A stretch of DNA of 64,000 nt from Macrolepiota albuminosa (lineage: Eukaryota > Basidiomycota > Agaricomycetes > Agaricales > Agaricaceae). Positions 1 to 11,392 of the stretch are shown one piece after another. Position numbers and translations under genes: made by a program. Where the stretch lies: assembly GCA_027475525.1 (NCBI GenBank), contig JAMWFC010000100.1, positions 1-64,000 on the forward strand, in the 5' to 3' direction. The notes under the pieces were generated by a model. The model had not been told where the DNA came from. It ran no database searches and saw nothing but the letters and a program-made list of their open reading frames with translations. Positions within the stretch are counted from its first letter, which is position 1. Each line of letters starts with the position of its first letter.

Positions 1-2556
1 ATTATGGGCGGTGATGATGGGAAGAGCTATTCATCAAGAAGCTTTGTCAAATTCCCACACCAAGCCTTGCTTGAGAAAATGAGGTGAGGTAATTACGTTT
101 AATTATAACTTCGGAGTCAGCAATATTGATACAATGGAAAGGCGAAGGGAAAGCAGTACAGAGTTTAAACTAGCAGGAAGGAACGTTAACAGCAGATAAC
201 TAGGGGGTTTGGGCCGAGGGCTGTATGAACTCCAACAGAATCAAACTGTAGTAAAGTGACTATGGGGCGTAACCGGCATCAACTGAAAAGGAATACATGG
301 GAATTGTATGTCATCCGCCCTACAGTATACTAAAGGCACCGATTTATGGACACTCCCACGGCTACTCCCTACTTGAAATCGTAGCAGCGTATGTGTGCAC
401 CATCCCTGACTCATGAAATACAGAGGTTTGAATTCTTGTCTCAGATGCAAAAAATTGTAGAATATTCAAAAAATTCATTTATGCAGAATTACAGTCCATA
501 TAGGCCTCTAATACACCTATTTAATCTATAAAATGTCACTAGATGACAATTCTGACCCTCCACTATCACTCTCCAACTTCAATAGTTGACAATTTTGACA
601 CCTTTCAACTTATGGACATGGACACAATTTAAGGAGACCACTACAAGATTTCAAGCACAAAAATGGGTGCTTTTCAGCCTGGAGAACAATGTCCTATCAT
701 AGAAAGGCAAGAAATAGAAGCTGAGAGGGACATAGACTTATTACTTTGTGGTCAGTCCTATTCAGACATGTTAAATGTCAACTATTACTTACTTTCTATT
801 TCAAATAGCTGCAGCTTGAGTCTAGCAAGTCCAAAATGAGATCTTAAAGATCAAAATTCACAAACTAAAGTCATCTGGCTTAACCATGGGAGGCAGGTAA
901 GTCAGCAGTGAACAGAAGACTGAAGTTGTTAGTGGGTCTGAATCTGACAGCACTTGGTCAGTTTCTGCTCAAAAAAAGGCTGAAGAAGAAGCAGAGACAT
1001 CATAACATACTAGAAAAATCCAGTGCAAAGGAACCAGATGTCAAGGACCAACTTCCAATCATCTCAAAAATTTCCAATGCAGTATAAAACATACTTGGCA
1101 CAGTAGCAGCATTTCTCAATGATAGTGGGTCTGTTTCTAAAGATGGAGAGGTTGCTGTGACTCCCAAGAGAAGTCCTAGACAGCCATAAGGCTCAACAAA
1201 GGCTAAAATTTTTATTTTATTTATGGAAACTATACAATGTCTGGATATATCAGTCTATGTCAACCTTGAAGTGCTGCCTAAGTTGATTCAAGGTTGGTCA
1301 TACACACAAGGGAGACAAATTAGAACCTCTAAAACTGAAGCAGTATAGCCTATTTACACTGACACTGAATATGTCATAGAATCATTTCTTGGAAGAGATA
1401 TCTGATATTGTTGATGTTTTACTCAAGAATCTAGATATTACTGAAATGACATGGTGGTGCTTTCAAAAGTTGGCATAGCTAATGCTTAAGGCTAGCCTAA
1501 GTGTCTATAAACTACAATTCAACAAATTTTTGCACTCAAGGATCTATTGACACATCATTATTTTCTCCTTCCCAGCTCTGACGCAGGTTTGAAAAGATGT
1601 ACTGAAGTGCCAGCAAGAGAGTGATGAAAAATTGGAAGACCTTCAGATCAAAGAAGATATAAAGTGGAGAAAGAAAATAAGTTAATTTCTATAAATAGAA
1701 GCAAATATTCATACAAGTTTGACAGCTGATTCTAGATGAACAACTCACTTTAATTTTCTATGAAGTTGAAGACCAATATCCATCTGGACATTGTGAAGAT
1801 CATCTGGAGATTGCATGTTTCCATTATTGTTCAAAAGGTTGGCATTTCTATCTTGATCAGAATCATACCAAAGTTTGAGCAAATGCAATTGTAAGTTACA
1901 CTCATTTATAATTGGTCAATCACTAACTGTTGTCTCGTCCAAGCTTTGAAATGTTACAGATTATACAAAACCACCTCTTGGTCAGAATTTTTTCTTACCT
2001 AAAGATAACATTGAATTCAGTATTATACCAACAACTTCAGGGCACTTGCCAGCTTGGCCTGGTTTCTATCTCTTTTTCAGCTCTGGAATGATGAATTTCA
2101 GACTTCTATCAATGCACTGAGGCTATCTACAAACTCCCACTACTTTTAGATATTTTCAGATGACACCACCATTTAACTTTGAAATACTAACACCTTATTA
2201 TCACAACTCTTGACAATCACACACTTCTGCATTAGCTACATCCAGCACTTCAGAGGCTGATGTTTATGTATAGTGCAAAAATCACAATTTTAGAGATGCT
2301 GAATGACAAAGGTTGATTAAGCTAGGCTTTATTGTTGGTGAAACAGCAAGTCTCACTGATTTTTCAAGAGATATGTGTTAGGAGACTTCTTATTTCTTCC
2401 CTCTTTCACTCCTTATTTCTTCACTCTCCTTTCATTCATTTTCTTATTTTTTCTGTCATTCTCTCACTTTATTCTTTCTATTCTTTCAACACTATTTATT
2501 AGTACTACTTTCAGCCTTTGAGGTGCTCTGATTCTTTAGCTATCATTTAGACAAGT
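1..2556. other. AT-rich repeat debris without a recognisable gene
   Basis: No open frame here looks like a protein I recognise; the longest is about 69 codons and low in complexity. CG dinucleotides are nearly absent over long stretches (roughly 480-3000), with abundant TG and CA. That is the usual footprint of methylated, decayed transposon sequence in basidiomycetes. Some stretches resemble degraded coding sequence but stops are frequent on both strands. I see no RNA gene or regulatory element. Confidence 0.6.
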
Positions 2557-2837
2557 GTGGGCCCTTCAACACTACACACAGACTGCTTATATAAGCCAGA
2601 GTTTGCCCTTTATGCAATTGTTTGTTTAGGCAATTTTTGAGTTTTTAAGGTTTTGTTGTCCTGTACAGTTGTTTTTCATGCTTCAGAGGCTTTAGAAGTG
2701 TCAATCCTAGCATAGAGAATCTTTAGACTTGTTCTCTTTAGATCTCTCTGTGTCAAGTGAGTAGTTATTATAATATTGTTAGTATATACTCTAATATACT
2801 TTGGCTCTCCCTCTGCCAGCTGTGTGACTGAGCCATA
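2557..2837 (+). repeat. LTR-like repeat, copy 1
   Basis: The segment begins TGTGGGCCC and ends TGACTGAGCCA, so it has TG..CA termini. A homologous copy in inverse orientation occupies the last 294 bases of the window. A third, more diverged partial copy lies around 3,410-3,670. The three share the block near GACTGCTTATATAAGCCAG, which contains a TATA-like motif as expected of an LTR promoter. No coding region is attached on either side, so this may be a solo LTR or part of a decayed element. Confidence 0.5.
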
Positions 2838-4009
2838 GCAAAATTAAAACCTTTTCACCAACAAAGAATTCTTGCAGCTTGTTTGATTTGATTGATATTT
2901 GCTTGTATTTAATAGCTTTTTCATATGAATATATGTAATTTTTTTTACTTTAAAGATAATTACAGTTCCAAAACCAATCAAGAGACTTTTCTGCTGAAAT
3001 AGCAGTGTAATCTAATGAATATGGTGGAAGAAAATGCAATATACAGCTTAAAAATAAAACATGTCATGCTATAATATGTCTAGAATAATATGTAAAAATA
3101 ACCTCTGAAAGCTATAGCTCAGTCACATAGCTAGCAAAGGAAGATCTAAAATATCAAGTATATATCAACAATATTGTTAGAAACTAAAGCTATGGAACCT
3201 AATAAGCATTTATCTCTAAATTTTGCAATAATGACTGTAATTATGTACCTACATATATTTTTAACCAGCAGCCCCACCCAGCATATTGTCTTCTTGACTG
3301 TATATATAATAGCACTGAAGTGCTCTATAAGACTCAAGACTATCTTTGCAAAGCAACTACCAAATACAAGATAAACTCAGAAGACAACACATGAACTGTC
3401 AGAGAACTCTGCATATCTTCTCTTTTTTACTCCTTATTTTTTCCTTCTTCTTTTATTTATTTTCTTATTTATTTTTTTATACTTTTACTTTACTGCTTTT
3501 ATTCTTTAGCTATTATTCAAACAAGTATGGCCTCTTCAACACTGTATACAGACTGCTTATATATGCCAGAGTTTGCCTTTCTGACATTCAAAGTCTAGAG
3601 TTTTCCTGTCTTATTTGTGCAATTGTTATTTTAGGCAATTTTCAAGTTTTTTAATATTTTGTTTAAATTGAAAAAATTTAAAACATTTATTTCAAAAAAT
3701 AAAAATAAAAATAAGTAATAAATTATAATTATTTTTTAGTTTTAAAAGTAAATAAATAGACTTATAAAAATACAAGAAGAATAATTTGCTTATAATTATA
3801 GTATAAAATATATAAATAGATTTGAGCAAAAGTACAAAGCATAAATAAAGTATTTCATATGCAAAAACTGATAACAATAGCTTTAGTTGTGCTTGAATAA
3901 ATAGAATCAAATTTAAAATAGCAAGAAGAATGCAACTGCAAAAGTAAAATATGAAGAGTTTTTTTAAAAAATTATTTAGAAGTTATAATACTAAAATTAA
4001 TAAGCTACA
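2838..4009. other. Degenerate AT-rich sequence with partial LTR copies
   Basis: About 3,105-3,175 is an inverted copy of the LTR end at 2,775-2,845 (shared core CAGTCACA, CAGC/CTAGC). About 3,410-3,670 is a diverged direct copy of the LTR front and its upstream pyrimidine-rich tract. Nothing here looks like a gene; the short open frames are Phe/Leu/Tyr-rich and compositional. Confidence 0.45.
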
Positions 4010-4610
4010 ATTTGTGCCTTTAGCAGAAATTTTGTAGCTCATTGGAGGCTTTGCCTTCAAACTTCCTCCAACTAAGCCTCTATCCAAGCCTTACTTTATT
4101 TAGTTAGAGCTCCAAGTATGTATAGAGAATTTATTGCTTAATCACAGCCTCAATCTCATATTGTTTGATTAAGGCCTTGGTTTTCACAACTCAGTGCTTA
4201 ATCCTAGTTTTTTTTCAACCCTCAAAGTATTATTATAAGCTGAATTGAAATTTTGAATTTTTCAGATTTCTTTAATTATTTATAAATATTTAAAAAAACT
4301 AACAATTAGTGTATCAGTAGCCTTTGAATTTTTCCTGATTTTTCAATAATTTTTCTAGAATTATTTCAGCATTTTCTACTAATATTTGCTGAAAAACAGA
4401 GCAATTGAATTTGTCTCAAAAGTTTTGGATTTTTTAAGCATTCATAAATCTCAAAAAAAAAACTAAAATCAGTATATCAGTAGCTCTTGAATTTCACCTG
4501 ATTTTTTGGTGATTTTCCATGCATTTTATACCAACATCTACTGAAAAATAAACCAAAAAGGCAATTCTTTGACAGTCTTAGTCAGAACTGACTAATCACA
4601 TCATTTAGAA
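4010..4610 (-). repeat. Helitron-type tail module, inverted copy
   Basis: Read on the minus strand this matches the tandem modules at 56.6-58.4 kb. It has the TAGTCAG..CTGACTA motif at one end, the repeated AAATCAGGAAAAATTCA-type segments inside, and at the other end a block in which GGCAAAGCC is followed by a GAGCTACAAAATTT-like sequence. It is diverged and lacks a clean terminal hairpin. It carries no coding sequence. Confidence 0.5.
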
Positions 4611-5626
4611 ATCTAGATAAAGATATAATATTTTGAAATATAAAAAGAAGCTAATCAACAATAAACTATGCTGATTGAAATATAATTTAGAATAATAAAG
4701 AAATATCTATATAATATTCAATATTTAATGCAGGACATGCTTATTTGTTATAAAAACGAAATATTTATTTTTTTATGGAAACAAAAATGTTGCACATGAT
4801 CCAAATTGCCTCGTCTGTGTGCAGCAAAGCAAAGTTAATTTTATGCTGTTTGAGGGTGAGCAGCCACTTCTTTGGCTAACAGAGAAGCAGGTTCCAGGGA
4901 GGCCAGGTAGGTGTCATGATGCAAGAAGTACTGCTGATGAAATGACTGTCAGGAGCTCTGGGCGGTAGTAAGGTGTTTCGCATACACCAAGCAGATTTAC
5001 TGCTGAATAGATTAGATTTAAAACAACTACATGTGATGTAATGTGGGTGCTAATTTATCGGGAACTGCAAGTACAGTGTGAGATGATGTCATATAGTGAA
5101 TATTAAGGTGCTTACCTGTGAGTGCAGTGTGAGATGATGGAGTTTGTTGATGCCACTGCCCACAGGTATATATCATAAGGGAAACAATGGTAAATGTGCA
5201 AGATCAGTAGACAAAGAGAGAAAGGACAGTGTGTATGTGACAGTGTGAAGAGTTGTGTGCACATGATAATGTGAAAAGGGTCCAGTAATTCAATGCTGCC
5301 TGAATTAACCCAGGGCAACTCTATTACCTTTGCCCTAACCACCAAAGCTCAACAGAGCATGTGATGCACGTGACTGCAGCAACTTTGGCAGGACAAAAAC
5401 TTTTTGTTTGTGTGCAGGAAAGCAAAGCCAAAGCTCAACAGGGCACATGATGCACATGACTGCAGCAACTTTGGCAGGACAAAAACTATTCGTCAAGACA
5501 TAACCCTCTTCTCGTTACTTACGTAAGAGAGTCAGGGATAAAAGCCGAAAGGCCGAGCACAACAACAACAACAACAATATACGTAATGGAACGGATGTAA
5601 ACCATAAACACCTCACTTTGAACTAG
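4611..5626. other. Intergenic region upstream of the SDR gene
   Basis: AT-rich at the left and more balanced to the right. It holds a diverged 86-bp tandem duplication (5,344-5,515). A short CAA microsatellite lies just before the SDR start, near 5,558-5,577, probably in its 5' leader. No gene or tRNA is visible. Confidence 0.5.
5344..5515. repeat. Diverged 86-bp tandem duplication
   Basis: The segment starting AAAGCTCAACAG at 5,344 is repeated from 5,430 with scattered substitutions, so its period is 86 bp. Unlike the 77-bp duplications elsewhere it has accumulated differences and is therefore a true, older duplication. Confidence 0.7.
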
Positions 5627-6800
5627 ATGTCTTCTGTAGCAGCTCGAAGAGTCCTCGTCGTTGCGGGTAAGAACTTACCGTTATGGTCAAAGTACCACTC
5701 CTTATGGGTCGCCCAGGTCTCGGGGCGGGTTCTGGGACAGGCGCTTCGGCAGCGTGTGTCCAATGATTCAGTGATCTGACCACCTGGCTGAGCGTTCTGT
5801 AGACGCATCTTTTCCAAGGCTGGGTATAGTGTGGCCTTGGTGGCAAGAGGGGCCGACACCGTGAACAACCTCGCTCGAGAGTTGAATTCCGCGGGAGGCG
5901 AGGTACGTTGAACTGTCTCAACATATGGATTCATATCTTATTGTTGGACAGGCTGCCCCGTTCCCAGTCAAAGCGTATTCTCCCAGTGATATCAGTAACG
6001 TGTGGAAGTCAATTCGTGCCAAATTTGTTGCGCCAGAATACTCAATCGATGTTGCGGTCTTCAACATTGGGCAAGGTGTTTGGAAGCCATTCTTAGAAGT
6101 GACGCCTGAAGATATACGGGCTTCCCTCGAGCTCAACGTCGAAGCTGCGTTCGCTTTCTCTCGCGAAGCCATTCTCACGTTTAGGGAGAACAAGATTTCC
6201 GAGGATAAGGGGAAGCGCGGAACTTTGATTTTCACTGGCGCCACCGCAAGCCTCAGGGGAAACACGACTACCAGTGCTTTTGCAGCGGGTAAATTTGGGT
6301 TGCGCGCCTTGTCTCAAAGCTTGGCGAAGGAATTTGGAAAAGAAAATATTCATGTTTGTTAATTCTAGCCATGCCATTGGCACTAACTAATTGCACCCTC
6401 TCCAGGTCGCTCATGTGTGTATTACGAAATAAATCTTCCTCGTCATGACTGACCATTCTTCAAACAGGCGATTATTGATGGTGGTATGTTTTGCTAGCTC
6501 GCTGATTCGAACTTGTATTGTTTACACCATCCAGTCATTCACACTGAACGTCTTGGTTCATTTCGTCCAGAAGTAGCGCGCAACCCCGATGCTCGGCTGG
6601 ATCCGGATAATATTGCTGAGGTACGTTTTTGTCTATCTTTTCTCCCCGCTCTACGTTCACACTGTGCAAGTCGTATTTATATCTCGTCAATCAAAACCGG
6701 TCGACCTGGACGTGGGAGCTTGATCGTGAGTCGTGAGTGCACTCTAATTCTTCGTTCCACCTAATCTCCTCTAGTTCGCCCTGCACACGAAAAATGGTAG
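5627..6800 (+). CDS. Short-chain dehydrogenase/reductase
   Basis: Probable cytosolic NAD(P)-dependent oxidoreductase of the SDR superfamily; the substrate is not predictable. The start at 5,627 gives MSSVAARRVLVVAG, then an intron (5,667-5,716). The next exon reads GLGAGSGTGASAA, a glycine-rich dinucleotide-binding loop. Further exons give a Rossmann strand and helix (YSVALVARGADTV), the NxG-type motif NIGQGV, and the helix-4 segment LELNVEAAFAF. GTLIFTGATASLRG is followed by SAFAAGKFGLRALSQSLA, where A-A-G-K stands at the YxxxK position: the usual Tyr appears as Phe (S-A-F-A-A-G-K). After more introns the frame continues with IIDGG, NPDARLDP and a WTWELDLRPAHEKW tail that I recognise from fungal SDRs of this group. 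The catalytic Tyr-to-Phe change is common in this fungal subfamily and could mean altered or absent dehydrogenase activity. Confidence 0.88.
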
Positions 6801-8731
6801 GGGCATTATGAGAAAACGAATCACAGCAGGTTTTGCGAAATTTTTCCTTTCTGTATTCCAATCTTTTGTAAAATATCAGCGATAAAAACGACCAGATGAT
6901 GTTTGAAGATGCAAGATGTGTACCTTGTTCTTCCTTCCGACCAATCCAGTTTGCTGCTTTAGATCTCACTTTGATATTTGCAACGTCTGGTTCCATCACA
7001 GTATTGAGAAAATTATTCCCTTCCGGTCCAGATATTTCTCCATTTATGTACACATCGGTGAGTGACTTTTCCGGCCATCTTCATTTGTCCCTTTTCTAAC
7101 GGAGTCGATCTAGGTCCGTTAAGTCCCAAATTTCATACAATGTATGTCAAGCTCCGAATTGCTTCGCCACTGATGCGCTCATAAATTCCTGATCACATGG
7201 CTTCCCAAAGGGAGAACCCCACGGTACTACATTGTCGTAGAGATTGTTCGAGATCAATTGTCATTTCTTGACTAAGTGACGTTTTTGGTGATAAACATCT
7301 CGTTTTCATCTCCAGGCACATCGCTGATTGATGTGTTCACGCATCCGCAAAAACAAATCTTTGAAAAATCTGGTGATAACTGGAGTACTGGAGTTATCGG
7401 TTAAGGAAGCCCTTGGCATGACTGGTCGGGTTTGTTGTCATTGGAAGGGAACTCCGGTTGATTTCTACCCTCTAAAGAGCTAGGCACAGGCCAGAGTGTT
7501 GGCACCTCGCGGGTACTGTATCTAAAGTCAAGGAGTCACCCATGATCATAAGCTTTGTTTTGATTTTCTCAGGTTGTTCGCGCAGGTTGTCTTCATCGCA
7601 CGATGCCCCCAGAGTTGTCAAACAACGCATTGATGAACTGAATGTGGGCGCGAGAGAAGGGTGCCTGTCTGAAATGCTTGTTTCTTAACTATTCTTCCCA
7701 GGCTGCACCGCTTTCGGTAGGTAATATCTCGATCCGAAGCTCAATACTCTGCTCAATGTTCGTCATCTGAGTGTGTGACAAAGGAAAGCTTTCCCTCGAC
7801 TTTATGGGCATTGCGTCGGACGATCTCCCTTTTTCTTTGCAAGACAACGCTAAAGCAGCGATCACATGAACTCTCATTTCTACAGGCCCTCCCAGCTCCC
7901 TCTGAATATATCAAAGAATCTGGGAAACAGAATGAAGACAAATTTTCCTGTTCGTAAGTATCAGCTGATCTTATTCTTGAGAGCGCAAGATGGATCTCAG
8001 TGAAAAATGTGGTCGATGTTTACCCTTTCGCCTTTACAGCGAACCTTATAATCGCTGCCTAGATAAGGTATCTACTTTCAATGCGCATTTGGGCGTTTTA
8101 GCATCTTACCAGATCAACCAGAGCCCCGTTGTTGCCGTTATTTTGTTCGAGGACTCTTCAGTCAGCCTCGAGCAGGCGAAGATGGGGTTGGCTATATAGA
8201 GCTCTTTAACTGAATCATTTGCAGTCATATCCATCTCTGGCAAGCAAGATAGAGCCCTGGACCCGAGGCTCGATTATGAGTTCAACGGCCACTAAGATCG
8301 ATCTTCCGAGCACTAATAAAGCCTCATGTCAAGCTGCTCTGAATGTACGGATGGGGTCAGTTTGTCGTTGATATCATTTCGAACTTCTTGAAAAATATTG
8401 TAAAATTGTATATGTATGATAATCATCGTGTTTGAAACGATTTTTTTTTCTTACAAAACGCCTTCCCCCGTTGGGATTTCTGACCGACGCGACGCGCTTA
8501 TCCCAGCCTCCTTGACTTGTACACGTGAGAATCAAGGCACGACACGTGGGACAATTGCTGACTGATGGGTAAATGGTGTTATGCCAATACCCTCCTTTTA
8601 ACAAAGCCGAGGAAAACAGAAAAAATAGTAAGAAATTCTAGATTGAGATTTGTTCACTTGATGTCAACTGAGATTAAACCTATAGCCTCATCCCGCCCGC
8701 ACCTGTTCGGCCTGATTTGGAATTTTACTCA
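6801..8731. other. Unclear stretch with exon-like fragments
   Basis: Several short segments look exon-like on the plus strand. At about 6,955-7,190 a frame including WFHHSIEK passes through a good donor (TCG|GTGAGT) and acceptor (ATCTAG). At 7,318-7,402 a frame reads SLIDVFTHPQK after a TCTCCAG acceptor. At 7,886-7,953 another follows TTTCTACAG and ends before GTAAGT. I could not link them into one frame or recognise a family. A minus-strand frame at 6,890-7,053 is an alternative. This may be an unrecognised multi-exon gene or a pseudogene. Confidence 0.3.
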
Positions 8732-11194
8732 ATGAGTTCTAAAGCAAGCCCGTCTTCCAAGCGTATCAAGCTTGAGACATCTTTGCCTCCTTCTCCCTCA
8801 AACTCACTGCCAGACGTCAATGACATAGAGACAGAGGACCCTGAATTTCAATGCAGTATATGTTTGCAAGACATTGTGGACCGTACCGTCGTTCCGACAT
8901 GTTACCATGAATTCTGCTTCGAATGCGTAACGATGTGGGCAGGTGAGTGTCTTTCGGTCTGGCCTATCCAAGCTGATCGGGGAAACATTAACAGAGCAAT
9001 CGCGGCGGTGTCCACTATGTTCTCAATCTGTTGGGGACTATGTCCTTCACAATATCCGTTCGAAGTACGATTTCCGCAAGCATTATTTACCTCCTTTGCG
9101 GAAGTCACCTGACCCCGAGCGCAATGTCGGATCTCGACAACGACAGCGTACTGCCAGGGAAAGGGAGCGTGAACGAAGGTTATGGGAAGAGAGGCAAGCA
9201 AGCGACAGGCTTGCACAATCTATCGAGAAGAGAAGATGGATTTACCGTCACAATCTCTATGCAAAAGTGAGTTGCCATCCTTTTCGTACTGTTTCCGGCT
9301 TTGAAAGTTTCTCATAAGGCGGCCAACAACAGCATGTAGCATCAAACGCGTACACGCGTTACCGCCCATACCCTACGCCAGCCGTCTTTGCCGCATCAAA
9401 CGATCTGATCACACGGACTACAATATTTCTACGACGTGAGCTGCAAGTGTGGGACAACATTGATGTTGAGGTCGGTGTCTCGTAATCCTTTCGAAAGGCT
9501 TCTTTTCATCAGACCGCAGTTTCTGACTACGTTCACCATATCATTGATGAAGTCTATTGATATCCGATCCGAATCTGCTGTGAAACTACTTGCCGAGTTG
9601 CTTGATCTCGATGTGCCTTACGTGGAGGGAGGGCGTTACGTTAATGCTGAGCACTTTGCGCATGGTAAGCAACCTCTTCCTCCTCACAACCTGCATGTAA
9701 CAAAAGATGTAGAAATATATTCTTTCGTGAGATCTCCATTCCGCGATCTCTTCGTTTATGACAGTGTTGTACAAGTACGCGTCCTCGCCCATCCAAATTG
9801 TTGTACGTTCTCACTCAAGGTCTGACAGTATGATGCGGTAAATGAAGAACATTCACCTGCCCGACTTGGTCGCAGATGGCGTCCCGTCTGCCGTTCCCGT
9901 TCCCGTTCCTCGTCCCGCAATATTGAACATGATGCTGATAGATCAGTTTCATATTCCCCATTGTGGAGGCATCACCCCACGACCGACGTTCGGGCGACTC
10001 GCGAATCCTCGGATAATGGTAGAAGGATCAACGCTACATGTCAAAATCAAACCGATAGCAGAGGAAGCGAACAGACTAATAGGACTACTAATTGTAAGAC
10101 CACTTTCACTTCTCTGCCCACTATTCAAGTTTCATGTTATCACCTAGCCAACGATGCCCACGACACGTCTCAGAGACCGGGAGATTCCACCATGAGGAAG
10201 AAGAGTGAGAGAGAACCCTGGGAACATGAAACAGCAGATAACCGCGTCCAAGCTGCCGAAGGCGCCCTTTTGGAGGCTGAAGCGCCTGCTACCGAACGCT
10301 CAGTGGCGCAGCCAAGCGCTCAAAGCTGTTTACCAGCCTCTTCACTGCGACTGTCTACAATAAGGCCCGGCCATCGCTCTCTCGCTCAGTCTGTACACAC
10401 TCACCTGAAACGTGGATCCGTCAACCAACGGAGTAGCCCTAAAGGTACGAGACCTGAATTTCACCCCGATCCTCTTCCCTCCGCCCAATCGGACTCATCG
10501 TCTGCCCCTGCTCTCCTGGCACGATTGTCGGACTTCGTTCTTCCGACACAACGAACAGAGCACAACCCCGAGTCAGATCGTTCTTTGCCACAAAGCATCC
10601 CTATCTCGTCCGAATTATTCGTCCAGGCTCGTGCATTAACAGCACAGACGGTTGGCAATTCTACATCTACAGACACAAGTATATCCACGATGCACATACC
10701 AGGTAATTGCTTGCGTCCTTTTTGCTCGCTCATGCTGACACACGTCACCATCAGGTGGTTGTGCCGCCACCACGTCAAAGACCTTGTTACATACGTTCCC
10801 TCAAGATTTACCCCATCAAGATATGTATCACGCCTATCATGTGAGAGCAACAATGCATGATAACCCCACTGAAGACTCGATGCGTCCCTCAGTTTCCACT
10901 GTCACACGCGACGATGATTCCCATTCCACCATTCGCGAGAATTTATCTGCTAGACTCGAAAGGGAGAAACTCCGCGCTCAATGCGCCAGGGCACATGAAC
11001 TTGCCAATGTATCGGGACCCACGGAAGAAACCTCCTTAAAAACTAGATTCATACGCAAAAAAATGCTTTCTACAGGGCCGGAACAGCCTCAGGGAGATTA
11101 CCTCGTCGATCCTCATGTAATTGAGAAAAAACTGAGAAAGAGGGCCCATTTGCAAGCTAGGCTTGAAGCGGAAAAAAGAAGTACCGGTTTGTAA
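8732..11194 (+). CDS. Topors-like RING-finger ubiquitin/SUMO ligase
   Basis: Likely nuclear E3 ligase. The ATG at 8,732 opens a Ser/Pro/Lys-rich leader (SKRIKLE). The RING finger starts FQCSICLQDIV, has CYHEFCFECV, and is completed after an intron (about 8,942-8,992) by RRCPLCSQSV, giving a C3HC4 pattern. An Arg/Glu-rich helix follows (RQRTARERERERR). The next exons carry FLRRELQVW, SIDIRSESAVKLLAELLD, NAEHFAHE and SFVRSPFRDLFVYDSVVQYD, the conserved region after the RING in the Topors family. Downstream is an Arg/Ser-rich stretch (RRWRPVCRSRSRSSSR), as in Topors, then a long low-complexity Ser/Pro-rich region and a charged C-terminus ending EAEKRSTGL. At least five short introns are inferred from frame and splice sites. 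Topors proteins regulate p53 and DNA-damage responses in animals; the fungal role is unknown. Confidence 0.85.
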
Positions 11195-11392
11195 TGGATT
11201 CTATTGTTTCGACAATTTCTGCCCATTTCGGGTGTATTATGATGCGTTAATATAATAGTAGCTGAGGGACGCTGACGGCATGAGGAGATTAATGAAACAA
11301 GTGGTACTGAATTATAGTTCTGGTGTGAACTTCATAGTGCTTATTAAAATTCCTACCTCGGCGGTTCTAAGGAGCCAATCAATAGAAAGCAT

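Noticed and set aside
3174..3910. Several short open frames rich in Phe, Leu and Tyr, or Ile and Tyr
   Set aside because: They follow from AT-rich sequence in a decayed repeat region and resemble no protein.
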